Assembly: GCF_000316195.1 (NCBI RefSeq)
Contig: NZ_JH994110.1
Location: 586,599-650,598 of the forward strand
Origin: Brachyspira hampsonii 30446
Lineage (GTDB): Bacteria; Spirochaetota; Brachyspiria; Brachyspirales; Brachyspiraceae
Reading direction: 5' to 3'
Length of the DNA stretch: 64,000 nucleotides
Below are positions 8,663 to 17,817 of the stretch, piece by piece (positions within the stretch are counted from its first letter, which is position 1; every line of letters starts with the position of its first letter). The position numbers were made by a program, and so were the translations under genes. The notes under the pieces were generated by a model, which saw only the letters and a list, made by a program, of their open reading frames with translations, was not told the origin of the DNA and ran no database searches.

Positions 8663-9822
8663 AAAAGTTTGTACTGCATAGTGAAAATAATATAACAGAT
8701 ATCCAGTCATATAAAGATCATTTCGGAGATTATTTAAATCTTCAAAAAATAGCTAATTCTTTTTTTGAAGATTTAAAAGAATATACTATATTTAAAAGAG
8801 ATATTACTCAAAGCTCTATATATCAATTATTAACCGACGGAAATATTAAAGAAGATTTTATACTAATCAATGCTGCTTCATTTGACTATTTAGTTTTTAA
8901 AGATAAATTTCTATTAAAAAATAATCCGCATCTCATATTAGATGGTTCTGTTCTTATAGCTAATATTTTAAATATTAAAAGAATAGATATAATATTAAAA
9001 GATTATTATTTGGAAGAGAGAGATATTATATTAAAAGCTATAGTAGAGGCAGAGGATTCTAATTTTGTCAATGATATAGAAATAAATATATACGATGAAT
9101 ATGCTTATTATAATAAATATAATATCAGACTTACACCTTCTTTTTTAGAAAATAAAAAATATGTATTTGATTTAGAAACTGTATCTCAAATTGCATACTT
9201 GGCACATATCGGAGGATTTACTTTTAAAAATTATGGAAACGGAGATTATAAGGGTAGTTTTATAGTTTCAGTTACAGGTGATATTATAAGTCCGAATTTG
9301 TATGAATTTGAAATGCATACTCCTTTAAAAAATATTCTCAAAGCATCAGGTGGAACAGTTAAGGAGTATAGTATAAAATGTGTATTTACAAATGGTTTTT
9401 TGAATCCTCCTATAGATTTTGATACTTTTCAGAAAATGACTTTAGATTATGAATGTTTCGGAAGTTATAATATGAAGCTTGGAAATGGGGGATTATGTTT
9501 TATACAAGAGGACAGATGTATGATAAGGGTTGCTGTAAAAATAATTCAGTTTGCTAAAAGTGTATCATGCCGAAAATGTTCTCCTTGTCATTACGGATTT
9601 GATTTATGCGAGTATTATATTAATAGAATGCTTTTGGGATATTCTAGTTTTGATGATTATTCCAATCTAAAATCGGCTGCTGAAATGATTAAAATAGGGG
9701 CTTCATGTTTATATATAAGAAGTATAGCTGACTGTATATTAGCTGTTATGGAAATGTTTAAAGATGAGTTTATTTATTTGATAGAAAATAAAATAACATT
9801 ATATAGTTTTGTAAAAAGTTAA
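8659..9822 (+). CDS. NuoF-like subunit lacking the FMN and NADH motifs
   Basis: 387 residues related to NuoF/HydB. Family landmarks that remain: FKDKFLLKNNPHLI (80-101, NuoF has FKDR..L..DPH), DLETVSQIAYL (181-191), GNGGLCF (285-291) and the [4Fe-4S] ligands C304, C307, C310 and C350 (SCRKCSPC, then GASC). What is lost: the glycine-rich FMN loop (GRGGAGFPTG in NuoF) is absent around residues 57-68, the DEGEPG block has become INAASFDYL (70-78), and the region that carries GAGAYICGEETAL reads YDEYAYYNKYN (145-155). So the iron-sulfur relay is kept but NADH/FMN binding is probably gone. Middle gene of the NuoE/F/G-like set. Confidence 0.82.
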   Translation: MKKFVLHSENNITDIQSYKDHFGDYLNLQKIANSFFEDLKEYTIFKRDITQSSIYQLLTDGNIKEDFILINAASFDYLVFKDKFLLKNNPHLILDGSVLIANILNIKRIDIILKDYYLEERDIILKAIVEAEDSNFVNDIEINIYDEYAYYNKYNIRLTPSFLENKKYVFDLETVSQIAYLAHIGGFTFKNYGNGDYKGSFIVSVTGDIISPNLYEFEMHTPLKNILKASGGTVKEYSIKCVFTNGFLNPPIDFDTFQKMTLDYECFGSYNMKLGNGGLCFIQEDRCMIRVAVKIIQFAKSVSCRKCSPCHYGFDLCEYYINRMLLGYSSFDDYSNLKSAAEMIKIGASCLYIRSIADCILAVMEMFKDEFIYLIENKITLYSFVKS

Positions 9823-9857
9823 AGATTTTTATAATTTTATATTAGAGGTTTTATTGA

Positions 9858-11264
9858 ATGATAATAAAATTTAATGTTGATGGAAAGACTGTATCATCTC
9901 AGAAAGGATATACCATACTTCAGGCACTGTCCTACATCAATATAGATATACCTCATTTATGCTCTTATAAAATAAATACTACAAATACTTTTGGCAAGAA
10001 AAATAATATTCTAAGATGTAAATTATGCTTGGTTAAAGTAAAGAAGAAAAATGAAAATAATTATTCTTATAGATATGCCTGCGATGAAATAGTGGAAAAC
10101 GGAATGAGTGTTTTAAATGAAAAAGATGATGATATTATAAATTATAGAACTTCTTTATTAAAGGCTATACTTTATATGCATGAGCCTGTATGTGAAAGCT
10201 GTAAAGCTGATTATGTTTGCAATTTAAAAAAGTATTTAGATATTTATAATGTTTCTATAGAGGCTTCTCCAAATGCTTTTAATAAAAATGATATTAATCT
10301 AATAGAATTAAAGAATATCGTAGAAAAAATGAATCTTCCAGATTTTATAAAAGCAAATTTTGAAAGATGTATTAACTGCGGTATATGCGAGGATTATAAA
10401 GTTATAGACGGATATAATTCTATGATAACAGATTTATGTCCTACTCATGTATTTGATGTTCAGAGGAATATAGATAATAAAATCGATGATGATATAAGTA
10501 CAGTAAAAACTATAGAGAGTTTTTGTATAGGATGCAATTATCTATGCGATGCCAAGTACAGCTATATAAGACACAGCATAAAAGATATATCATCCCCTAA
10601 GGGTAAAAAATACGGATTATGTGATTACGGCAGGAAATTGGATTATTATTCAAATAATACATTAGAAAAGCCTTTTTATAATGGAATGCAATGCGAATTC
10701 AATGAGGCTAAGGAGCTTTATCATAAATTTATTAATGATATTGAAGCAGAAGATGTATTGGCTGTAAATTCAAGTATGTATCCTATTGAAGACATTAGGG
10801 CTTTTAATGAATTTATTGATTCTTTGGGAATAGAAAATCTAGTCTTTAAAAAGAATATAATGGCTACAAATTCAAAAAATATAAGGGATAATTATACAAA
10901 TATTAATGATTTTTCCATAAAAGAGATTAGAGCTTTAAATGTAAATTTAAAGCATTCTATATTTGACGATAATATTATATATAATGGCAAATTTAAAAAA
11001 TTTATTATAGTAGGCGATTCATTAGATGACAATGATAATATGATTGATTTTTCTAAGAAGAATAAGGGAAATTATATAGTATTCAGCCCGAATTTTTCTG
11101 TTTTGGCTTACAATGCTTATTTAAGTTTTCCTATATCCTATCTTGGAGAGTTTGAAGGGCATTATATAGATAATCATGGTAAGGTAAAAGAGATGAATTC
11201 ATTTTTAGAAAAGAATAAAAATCGTATGAGTTTAAGAGATTTGTTAAAATATTTGTATTTATAA
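9858..11264 (+). CDS. NuoG-like iron-sulfur protein (N-terminal part only)
   Basis: 468 residues. In order: a plant-type [2Fe-2S] ferredoxin domain (about 1-90, Cys in PHLCSY, LRCKLC and YACDE); a His-Cys3 [4Fe-4S] site, HEPVCESCKADYVC; a cluster motif CINCGICEDYK with a later CP; and CIGCNYLC with a downstream C in YGLCDYG, as in the N1c/N5-type region of NuoG. The rest (about 280-468) is a shrunken remnant of the molybdopterin-like domain. There is no hydrogenase H-cluster motif. It would pass electrons along a chain of clusters. The gene starts 35 bases after the NuoF-like gene and clearly belongs with it. No catalytic partner hydrogenase is nearby; the next gene is a GlpA-type flavoprotein. 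Confidence 0.82.
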   Translation: MIIKFNVDGKTVSSQKGYTILQALSYINIDIPHLCSYKINTTNTFGKKNNILRCKLCLVKVKKKNENNYSYRYACDEIVENGMSVLNEKDDDIINYRTSLLKAILYMHEPVCESCKADYVCNLKKYLDIYNVSIEASPNAFNKNDINLIELKNIVEKMNLPDFIKANFERCINCGICEDYKVIDGYNSMITDLCPTHVFDVQRNIDNKIDDDISTVKTIESFCIGCNYLCDAKYSYIRHSIKDISSPKGKKYGLCDYGRKLDYYSNNTLEKPFYNGMQCEFNEAKELYHKFINDIEAEDVLAVNSSMYPIEDIRAFNEFIDSLGIENLVFKKNIMATNSKNIRDNYTNINDFSIKEIRALNVNLKHSIFDDNIIYNGKFKKFIIVGDSLDDNDNMIDFSKKNKGNYIVFSPNFSVLAYNAYLSFPISYLGEFEGHYIDNHGKVKEMNSFLEKNKNRMSLRDLLKYLYL

Positions 11265-11370
11265 TGATTTTGTATATACTAAAATATATAGAGTTTATAT
11301 ATTAATTATTATTTTTTATTATTGCTAATAAAAGTTATTATTTCCTATGTATAAAAAAGGAGAGGTATTT

Positions 11371-12924
11371 ATGGCAAAAACAAGAGATGAGATACTCCAA
11401 AATAGTAATAAAAAATATGATATTATCATTGTAGGCGGCGGAGTTATGGGGGCTACTATAGCATTAAAGGCTTCCAGGGTAGGGCTTGCCGTTTTATTGC
11501 TTGAAAAGCATGATTTTGCTTTTGGTTCTTCTTCCAGAACTTCTAAAATGCTTTCGGGCGGATATAATGATATGAGCAGTAAGAATTTAATGTATACAAT
11601 TCATAGGGTGAGAGAAAGAAATAACCTTATGTATAAGGCTTCAGCTTCAAATTTTGGTATTATAAATCCTATATATGAACATAGCAGAACGGGTCTTTTT
11701 AGAGAAGAGCTAAAGACAATATTATATGATGCATTTTCTTTGTTTGGAAAAACTAAAAAGCATAAATCTCTCAGCAGAAATGAAACTTTGGAGGACTTGC
11801 CTGATTTAATAAATAATGATGTTATAGCATCTATAGAATATTATGAGGGTTCGTTAGATGACTCAAGATATGTCATAGAGCTTCTTTTGAAGGCAGAGGA
11901 ATTTGGGGCTGATATATTAAACTATTCTGAAGTTAAGGCTTTTGAATATAATCAGAAAGAAATAGAAAATGTAGTTTTTACCGATAGAGTTACAGGAAGA
12001 GTTCATACGGCAAGTGCTAAAACTATATTAGTGGCTGCGGGGGCTTGGGGTCATAGTATAAGTTCTATGCTTCCTAATGGAAATTTTGAAGATAAGCTGG
12101 TTTATGTTAAGGGAAGTCATTTAATTATAGACAATGATTTGATTCATATAAATAAATCGGTGATTCTTCCTAAAATAAAATCAAGACCTAATGTATTTTT
12201 AATGCGTTGGAAAAATAATACGATCATAGGACCTACAATCAAAAAAAATACTCATGATTTAGATTGTATATATACTACAAGCGATGAAGCTGAATATTTG
12301 CTTGATATATATAATACTTACTTCAGCTCTATTGTCAATAAAAATCATATAATAACTACGCAGTCTGGAATGATGCCTCTTAATTCTTCGCAGGTGAAAA
12401 TACATGTTCATCCGCAGTATAGATTATTTTTAGTTGAAGGAGGAAATTTTACAACTTCTTCCTCTGTTTCTATGAAAGCATTAGTAAAAATGTATGGCAA
12501 GCCTTATAAATGGTTCAGCACTCAGAAGGTTATTAATAATAAATTTGAAAAAAATACTGAATTAGTTTTGAATGAAAATTTGGTTAAATTCCTTATAGAT
12601 TATTTCGGATCTGTTAATCTAATTTTAAAATTAAATGAGCTTTGTAAGAATGATTCATCTCTTTTAGTAGAAGTGGGACTTGATTATAGAATTAATAGAG
12701 GACTTATAAAATATTTTATAGAAATAGAACATGCTATTCATTTAGACGATATTATGATGAGGAGACTTAGGTTCATATTGACAGAAAATGACTGCGGCAC
12801 TTTAATTTCCGAGCATATAGCTGAAGAAATGGCTAATATACTTAAATGGGATAAAATCAGAACTGAATGGGAAATAAAAAGATACAGAACAGAGATTAAA
12901 AGAACGAGAGTAGGGCTATTTTAA
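11371..12924 (+). CDS. FAD-dependent glycerol-3-phosphate dehydrogenase family protein
   Basis: 517 residues. The FAD-binding motif GGGVMGATIALKASRVG (Rossmann GxGxxG) begins near residue 20, followed by EKHDFAFGSSSRTSKM, which matches the GlpA/GlpD family (E..D...G.SSRSS.L..GG). The C-terminal domain is present. The enzyme should oxidise glycerol 3-phosphate to dihydroxyacetone phosphate and pass electrons on. The start at 11371 is preferred over the ATG at 11347 because AGGAGAGG lies 5 bases before it. It follows the NuoE/F/G-like genes by 106 bases with no visible terminator. That suggests, but does not prove, that the iron-sulfur subunits accept electrons from it. The gene ends one base before the stop codon of the convergent hisH. 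Confidence 0.82.
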   Translation: MAKTRDEILQNSNKKYDIIIVGGGVMGATIALKASRVGLAVLLLEKHDFAFGSSSRTSKMLSGGYNDMSSKNLMYTIHRVRERNNLMYKASASNFGIINPIYEHSRTGLFREELKTILYDAFSLFGKTKKHKSLSRNETLEDLPDLINNDVIASIEYYEGSLDDSRYVIELLLKAEEFGADILNYSEVKAFEYNQKEIENVVFTDRVTGRVHTASAKTILVAAGAWGHSISSMLPNGNFEDKLVYVKGSHLIIDNDLIHINKSVILPKIKSRPNVFLMRWKNNTIIGPTIKKNTHDLDCIYTTSDEAEYLLDIYNTYFSSIVNKNHIITTQSGMMPLNSSQVKIHVHPQYRLFLVEGGNFTTSSSVSMKALVKMYGKPYKWFSTQKVINNKFEKNTELVLNENLVKFLIDYFGSVNLILKLNELCKNDSSLLVEVGLDYRINRGLIKYFIEIEHAIHLDDIMMRRLRFILTENDCGTLISEHIAEEMANILKWDKIRTEWEIKRYRTEIKRTRVGLF

Positions 12925-12925
12925 T

Positions 12926-13555
12926 TTAGCTTTGTATCAAATCTTTAAATCCTCTTAATATATTAAGACCTGTATTTCCGCTTTTTTCAGGGTGAAATTG
13001 TATGCCGTATACATTGTCATTTTTTACAATGGCTGGTATTTGCACATCATATTCACTGTCGGCTATTATACTATCATCACAGTATTTGCCGTAATATGAA
13101 TGCACAAAGTATACATATTCCATATTATTAATATATTTAAATATTTTATCCTCTTTTTTTATATTAAGATTATTCCAGCCCATATGAGGTACTTTTAAAT
13201 TTTTATTCTGCAAATCTTTCTCTATAGGGCATATACTTCCTTTTATAAGTCCAAGCCCATTATATTCGCCGTATTCATAGCTCTTATCAAAAAGCATCTG
13301 CATTCCTAAGCATATTCCTAAAATTAATTTTCCTTTTTTGGCTTCTTCTATGATCGTTTTTTTTAGAGTGCCTCCATTTCTTTTTTCAAGTTTTGCCAAA
13401 GCATCTCTAAAAGCTCCTACTCCAGGAAGTATTACAGCATCAGCATTTTTTATTATTTTCTCATCATCTGTAAGTTTGGCATCTATTCCTACATATTTGA
13501 GAGATGACATAAGAGAAAATAAATTTCCAACTTCATAATCTATTATAGCTGTCAT
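12926..13555 (-). CDS. hisH: Imidazole glycerol phosphate synthase, glutaminase subunit
   Basis: 209 residues, normal for HisH. Class-I glutamine amidotransferase with nucleophile Cys82 in GICLGMQML and the pair His188/Glu190 in GIQFHPEKSG. It supplies ammonia to HisF for histidine and AICAR formation. It is followed upstream by hisB (80-base gap) on the same strand, but hisF, hisA and the others are not in the window, so the histidine genes are scattered or incomplete here. Confidence 0.95.
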   Translation of the reverse strand: MTAIIDYEVGNLFSLMSSLKYVGIDAKLTDDEKIIKNADAVILPGVGAFRDALAKLEKRNGGTLKKTIIEEAKKGKLILGICLGMQMLFDKSYEYGEYNGLGLIKGSICPIEKDLQNKNLKVPHMGWNNLNIKKEDKIFKYINNMEYVYFVHSYYGKYCDDSIIADSEYDVQIPAIVKNDNVYGIQFHPEKSGNTGLNILRGFKDLIQS

Positions 13556-13635
13556 ATTTATATCCTAATAAAATTTTTTATACCTTGAAGCATTATACTA
13601 AAATAAAATATAAAAGTCAAAGTATTATTTGAACT

Positions 13636-14241
13636 TTAATTATTATTATTATTTTCAAGCATTCCCTTTGTAGATAAAACTTCATTTTTGTATTTCTCGT
13701 CTATTTCACAGGCCTGAGCTATGGCTCTTGCTGCACCTTTAAAAATAGATTCTATTATATGATGAGTATTTTCTCCATATAAAGTATTTATATGCAAAGT
13801 AATATTCATAGAATTAGTAAATGCAGTAAAAAATTCTTTAACTAGTTCAGTATCGAAATCTCCAACTTTTTCATGTTTTAAATCACTATTAAAAATTAAA
13901 TGACTTCTTCCGCATATATCAACAGCAGTTAAAGTTAAAGCCTCGCACATAGGCATGCTGAAATTACCGTATCTTTTTATTCCTTTCATGTCTCCAAGTG
14001 CATTAGCAAAACATTTTCCCAAAACGATTCCAACATCTTCAACTGAATGATGATAATCAATATGAATGTCTCCATCGCATACGGTTTCTAAATCGAATCT
14101 TCCATGTCTTGCAAACAGATCAAGCATATGATCCAAAAATCCTACTTTTGTATTGTTTTTATATTTTCCTGTGCCGTCTATATTTAATTTAATTTTTATT
14201 TTTGTTTCGTTAGTATTTCTTTCTATTTCTGATGTTCTCAT
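13636..14241 (-). CDS. hisB: Imidazoleglycerol-phosphate dehydratase
   Basis: 201 residues; a single-function HisB without the phosphatase domain of enteric bacteria. The metal-binding His/Glu motifs are all present: FLDHMLDLFARHG, DIHIDYHHSVEDVG and ENTHHIIESIFKGAARA. It removes water from imidazoleglycerol phosphate in histidine synthesis. Preceding hisH on the same strand and probably in one transcript with it. Confidence 0.95.
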   Translation of the reverse strand: MRTSEIERNTNETKIKIKLNIDGTGKYKNNTKVGFLDHMLDLFARHGRFDLETVCDGDIHIDYHHSVEDVGIVLGKCFANALGDMKGIKRYGNFSMPMCEALTLTAVDICGRSHLIFNSDLKHEKVGDFDTELVKEFFTAFTNSMNITLHINTLYGENTHHIIESIFKGAARAIAQACEIDEKYKNEVLSTKGMLENNNNN

Positions 14242-14350
14242 CTTATAATCTCCTAAAATAAAAATTTATTTTGATAATAATATAATTATACTTTCATTTT
14301 TTTGCAATATTTATATAATTCTTTAATATAATTTTTTGGAGATATGATAT

Positions 14351-14803
14351 ATGGGTACTTTAGAGAATCTTGATATTAATGATTTTAATAATTATGTTTC
14401 AAAAATGAGTAAGGAAGAGGTAAGAGATAAGGTTTATAAAGATAAAAATATAGAATTGGCTATAAAAGATGGAGTAGAAAATTATTTGGATTTTACCATT
14501 TTAAAAATGTATTCTAATAATGCTTCTTGTGATTATGAATATACAAATAATTATACTATTATAACTACAGAAATATTTAAAGAAGGATATGTTATTTCAG
14601 ATATTCATATAGATGTTACTATGATAGTATATGATTATATGAATAGAGATGATAATAAAAAAGAGAGGTATATTGCTTTAAATAAAACATATCTTATGGG
14701 ACTTAATCTTAAATTCTTCTTAAAAAATATAGATGAAGATATAGAAGATATTGAAGTGAGATATTTTAATATTTACGGAGTTAGAGACAATCTTGAAAAC
14801 TAA
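14351..14803 (+). CDS. Hypothetical 150-residue protein
   Basis: I do not recognise this protein. No signal peptide or membrane segment. It is acidic, rich in D, N, Y and I, with an N-terminal stretch NDFNNYVSKMSKEEVRDKVY that looks helical and a C-terminal half that looks like alternating strands (YTIITTEIFKEGYVISDIHIDVTMIVYDY). GGAG lies 9 bases before the ATG. It stands alone between hisB and the glycerate kinase gene. Confidence 0.7.
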   Translation: MGTLENLDINDFNNYVSKMSKEEVRDKVYKDKNIELAIKDGVENYLDFTILKMYSNNASCDYEYTNNYTIITTEIFKEGYVISDIHIDVTMIVYDYMNRDDNKKERYIALNKTYLMGLNLKFFLKNIDEDIEDIEVRYFNIYGVRDNLEN

Positions 14804-14877
14804 TAATAAATATATTTTATTTATTATTTTTATTATTTATTTTCTAAATAAACTCTATTTTAAAGTTTTATACTAAT

Positions 14878-16011
14878 TTAAAATTCTATATTAATAAATC
14901 TTAATGCTCTTTCTGCAGCATTTTCTACTAAAGAACTTGTATTTGCAATAGATTCCTCAAGCGTCATAGCTTTTGTACATAAAGGCATTATGGATTTAAT
15001 ACCCAAATCATATACTATTTCTGCACCCTCTCTTATTTCGCCAACTATTGCTATTACAGGTATATTGCAGGCTCTTTTGGCCACACCTACAGGAACTTTT
15101 CCTTCTTTAGTCTGTCCGTCAATAGCACCTTCTCCTGTTATGATAAGAGAAGCATCTTTTATTTTATTTTCAAAGTCTATTATATCAAGCACCGCATCTA
15201 TACCGCTTTTTAACTGAGCATTACAAAAGGCAATAAGCCCTCCTCCAAGTCCTCCGGCAGCTCCTGCTCCTTCTATATAGTCTATTTCTTTGCCAAATTG
15301 TTCTTTTACAATTTTTGCTATATTTTTAAGACCATTATCTAGTATATCAAAACTTTCATTAGTAACACCTTTTTGTTTTCCATATACTGCTGTAGCCCCA
15401 TTTTCTCCGTAAAGAGGATTTTTTACATCGCATGCCGCAGTTATTTTTATATCAAATATTCTCTTATCAACATTGCTGTTGTCTATATATGCAGTTTTTA
15501 TCATATTTTGAGCTACGGCTTCAAGCTCATTATTATTTTTATCAAAGAACCTATATCCCAAAGCATTAGCCATTCCAATTCCGCAGTCATTAGTAGCACT
15601 TCCGCCTATGCCTATTAGTATTTCTTTAATATTATTATTAATAGCATCTTTAATAAGTTCTCCCGTACCATAAGTAGAATATTTTAAAGGCTCTCTTTTT
15701 TTATCGTTTATTAGAGTAAGTCCTGACGCTTCAGCCATTTCTATAACTGCTTTATCTTTATTTATTATTCCGTATTGAGCTTCTATAATTTCCCCTTTGG
15801 GATTTCTAACATTTATTTTTTTGGTATGTCCTCCAGCAGCATATAGTATTGATTGTACAGTTCCTTCTCCTCCGTCTGCAACAGGTATTTTCTTTATATC
15901 AGCATCTTTAATAACTTTTAATACCCCCTTTTCTATGTAATTGCAAACTTCTAAACTGCTTGCACTTCCTTTAAAAGAATCAGGTATTATTATTATTTTT
16001 TTTATATTCAT
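14878..16011 (-). CDS. Glycerate kinase (GarK/GlxK family)
   Basis: 377 residues, the usual size. N-terminal IPDSFKGSASS, then PVADGGEGTV, GIGGSATNDCG and GEGAIDGQT are the conserved phosphate- and substrate-binding blocks of the family. It phosphorylates glycerate, feeding it into glycolysis as 2- or 3-phosphoglycerate. It is divergent from a GntP-type permease, with a CdaR-type regulator downstream of the permease: a compact glycerate-use locus. The 186-base shared upstream region carries a candidate operator at 16130-16155. Confidence 0.93.
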   Translation of the reverse strand: MNIKKIIIIPDSFKGSASSLEVCNYIEKGVLKVIKDADIKKIPVADGGEGTVQSILYAAGGHTKKINVRNPKGEIIEAQYGIINKDKAVIEMAEASGLTLINDKKREPLKYSTYGTGELIKDAINNNIKEILIGIGGSATNDCGIGMANALGYRFFDKNNNELEAVAQNMIKTAYIDNSNVDKRIFDIKITAACDVKNPLYGENGATAVYGKQKGVTNESFDILDNGLKNIAKIVKEQFGKEIDYIEGAGAAGGLGGGLIAFCNAQLKSGIDAVLDIIDFENKIKDASLIITGEGAIDGQTKEGKVPVGVAKRACNIPVIAIVGEIREGAEIVYDLGIKSIMPLCTKAMTLEESIANTSSLVENAAERALRFINIEF

Positions 16012-16129
16012 AGACTTTTCCTTAAATACAGAATATTAAATATATGTTTTAAATTATGTTTTAAATATAATATATTAATTTTAATTTTCTTTTTCCTTGT
16101 TTATTATATACAATAAATATTGAAAAAAT

Positions 16130-16155
16130 TGTGTTTATCATACAATGTAAACACA
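16130..16155. promoter_or_regulatory. Candidate operator for the CdaR-type regulator
   Basis: Perfect 8-bp inverted repeat TGTGTTTA / TAAACACA (16130-16137 and 16148-16155) with a 10-base centre, in the shared upstream region of the divergent glycerate kinase and permease genes. The centre contains TACAAT (16141-16146), which could be a -10 box with TTGAAA at 16120. A regulator bound here could control both genes. Binding by the neighbouring CdaR-like protein is an inference. Confidence 0.45.
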
Positions 16156-16197
16156 TATTATTTTTATATACTTGATATATAAATAAAAGGAGGCATT

Positions 16198-17565
16198 ATG
16201 CAAGGCGGTTTACTAATAATATTTTTTATTGTATGTATAATTTTAATGATATTTGCAATATCAAAATTAAAAATACATCCATTTTTATCAATTATGGGTG
16301 TATCTATTCTTTTTGCTTTTATTTCTGGGATATCATTAAAAGAAATACCTAGTATAATTGGAAGCGGTTTTAGCGGTACTTTTACTAGTATAGGTATAGT
16401 AATTATTTTGGGGGCTTTAATAGGAACTGTGCTTGAAAAAACAGGAGGAGCATTAAAACTTTCAGATATGGTAATCAAAGTAGTTGGTAAAAAAAGACCT
16501 GAACTTGCAATGATTATCATGGGCTGGATAGTTTCGATACCTGTTTTTTGCGATTCTGGATTTGTTATTTTAAACCCAATAAAAAAAGCATTGGCTAAAA
16601 GAACAATGGCATCTTCTGTTTCTATGAGTATAGCACTTTCAGCAGGTTTATATATTTCGCATGTATTTATACCGCCTACTCCGGGACCTATAGCAGCGGC
16701 TAATTCTTTGGGTATAGGAAATCATTTGCTTATGGTTATAGGTATGGGGGTTGTATGTTCTATATTACCTCTAGTATCCGGATACTTCTTTTCTAAATAT
16801 ATAGGTAAGAAAGTAAAATCAACAGATGAAATATCAAATGATGAAAATGTTAAAAGCTATGAGGAGCTTGTGGCAAGCTATGGTAAATTGCCGAATGGTT
16901 TTTTAGCTGTATCTCCTATTTTAATACCTATTATATTAATGGCTTTATCTTCAGTATTTACTATGGCAAAAATAGAAGGCAGTATTTCAATATTTATACA
17001 ATTTTTAGGTACTCCTATAATAGCTTTGGCTGTGGGTCTTATATTTTCTATTATTACATATTTTTCTCAAAAGAAGAATATGAAAGATTTAGAAAGTTTT
17101 TATGATATTACAAATGATACTTTAAAAGTTGTAGGTCCTATACTTTTTGTAACAGCTGCAGGCGGTGTTTTAGGTAAAGTTATCTCTTCTTCTAGTTTAG
17201 TTAAGTTTATTACAGATAATGCAGCTTTATTTGAAAGTGTAGGTATTTTCTTTCCTTTTATATTATCTGCTATATTAAAAACAGCTCAAGGTTCTTCTAC
17301 AGTTGCTTTAACTACTACAGCTGGAATATTAGCACCTTTAATGGGGGCATTGGGTTTAGATACGCCTATTTTATCAGCATTAACAGTTATGGCTATAGGT
17401 GCCGGAGCTATGACAGTTTCCCATGCTAATGATAGTTATTATTGGGTTGTTACTAATTTCAGTTCTATAAAAGCAGAGGATGGTTATAAAACGCAAACTT
17501 TAATGACTTTAGTAATAGGTATTGCGGGAATAATTAATGTGTTTATAGTTTCATTGTTTTTTTAA
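16198..17565 (+). CDS. GntP-family organic acid permease, probably for glycerate
   Basis: 455 residues with about a dozen hydrophobic segments. Family features: GSGFSGTFTSIGIVIILG near residue 55-75, FCDSGFVIL, the loop PPTPGPIAAA, and the late motif TAQGSSTVAL plus SHANDSYYWVV. GntP members import gluconate, glycerate or similar acids with protons. Glycerate is favoured by the divergent glycerate kinase and the downstream CdaR-type regulator. Starts 3 bases after an AGGAGG site. A long inverted repeat follows (17594-17639). Confidence 0.9.
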   Translation: MQGGLLIIFFIVCIILMIFAISKLKIHPFLSIMGVSILFAFISGISLKEIPSIIGSGFSGTFTSIGIVIILGALIGTVLEKTGGALKLSDMVIKVVGKKRPELAMIIMGWIVSIPVFCDSGFVILNPIKKALAKRTMASSVSMSIALSAGLYISHVFIPPTPGPIAAANSLGIGNHLLMVIGMGVVCSILPLVSGYFFSKYIGKKVKSTDEISNDENVKSYEELVASYGKLPNGFLAVSPILIPIILMALSSVFTMAKIEGSISIFIQFLGTPIIALAVGLIFSIITYFSQKKNMKDLESFYDITNDTLKVVGPILFVTAAGGVLGKVISSSSLVKFITDNAALFESVGIFFPFILSAILKTAQGSSTVALTTTAGILAPLMGALGLDTPILSALTVMAIGAGAMTVSHANDSYYWVVTNFSSIKAEDGYKTQTLMTLVIGIAGIINVFIVSLFF

Positions 17566-17593
17566 TAAATTTATATTTTCTATACTTCTATAA

Positions 17594-17645
17594 ATATATA
17601 CCTAGCTTCTACTTTATATAGTATTGGCTAGGTATATATCATATT
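17594..17645 (+). terminator. Hairpin after the permease gene
   Basis: Perfect 13-bp inverted repeat ATATATACCTAGC / GCTAGGTATATAT (17594-17606, 17627-17639). The following bases are AT-rich but lack a clean T run, so it may be a weak terminator or an RNA end protector. Confidence 0.55.
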
Positions 17646-17664
17646 TTAAATTATAAATATTTTT

Positions 17665-17692
17665 TTGTTTTTTTGTATATATAAAGTATAAT
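17665..17692 (+). promoter_or_regulatory. Candidate promoter of the CdaR-type regulator gene
   Basis: TTGTTT (17665-17670), 16-base spacer, TATAAT (17687-17692). It lies 126 bases before the ATG at 17818, leaving an untranslated leader of about 115 bases. Confidence 0.4.
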
Positions 17693-17817
17693 AATATTGT
17701 ACCAGACTTTTTGTAGTTAAAGCTCTGTTATAAACTAAATATCATTTATATTTTCAATTCTAAAACAGATGCTTTGCAGCAAATCTAGGTAAAATATTAA
17801 AAAGTTTTAAGGTTATT

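Noticed and set aside
11347..11370. Earlier ATG for the GlpA-type gene
   Set aside because: AGGAGAGG lies between it and the ATG at 11371, so the later start is the translated one.
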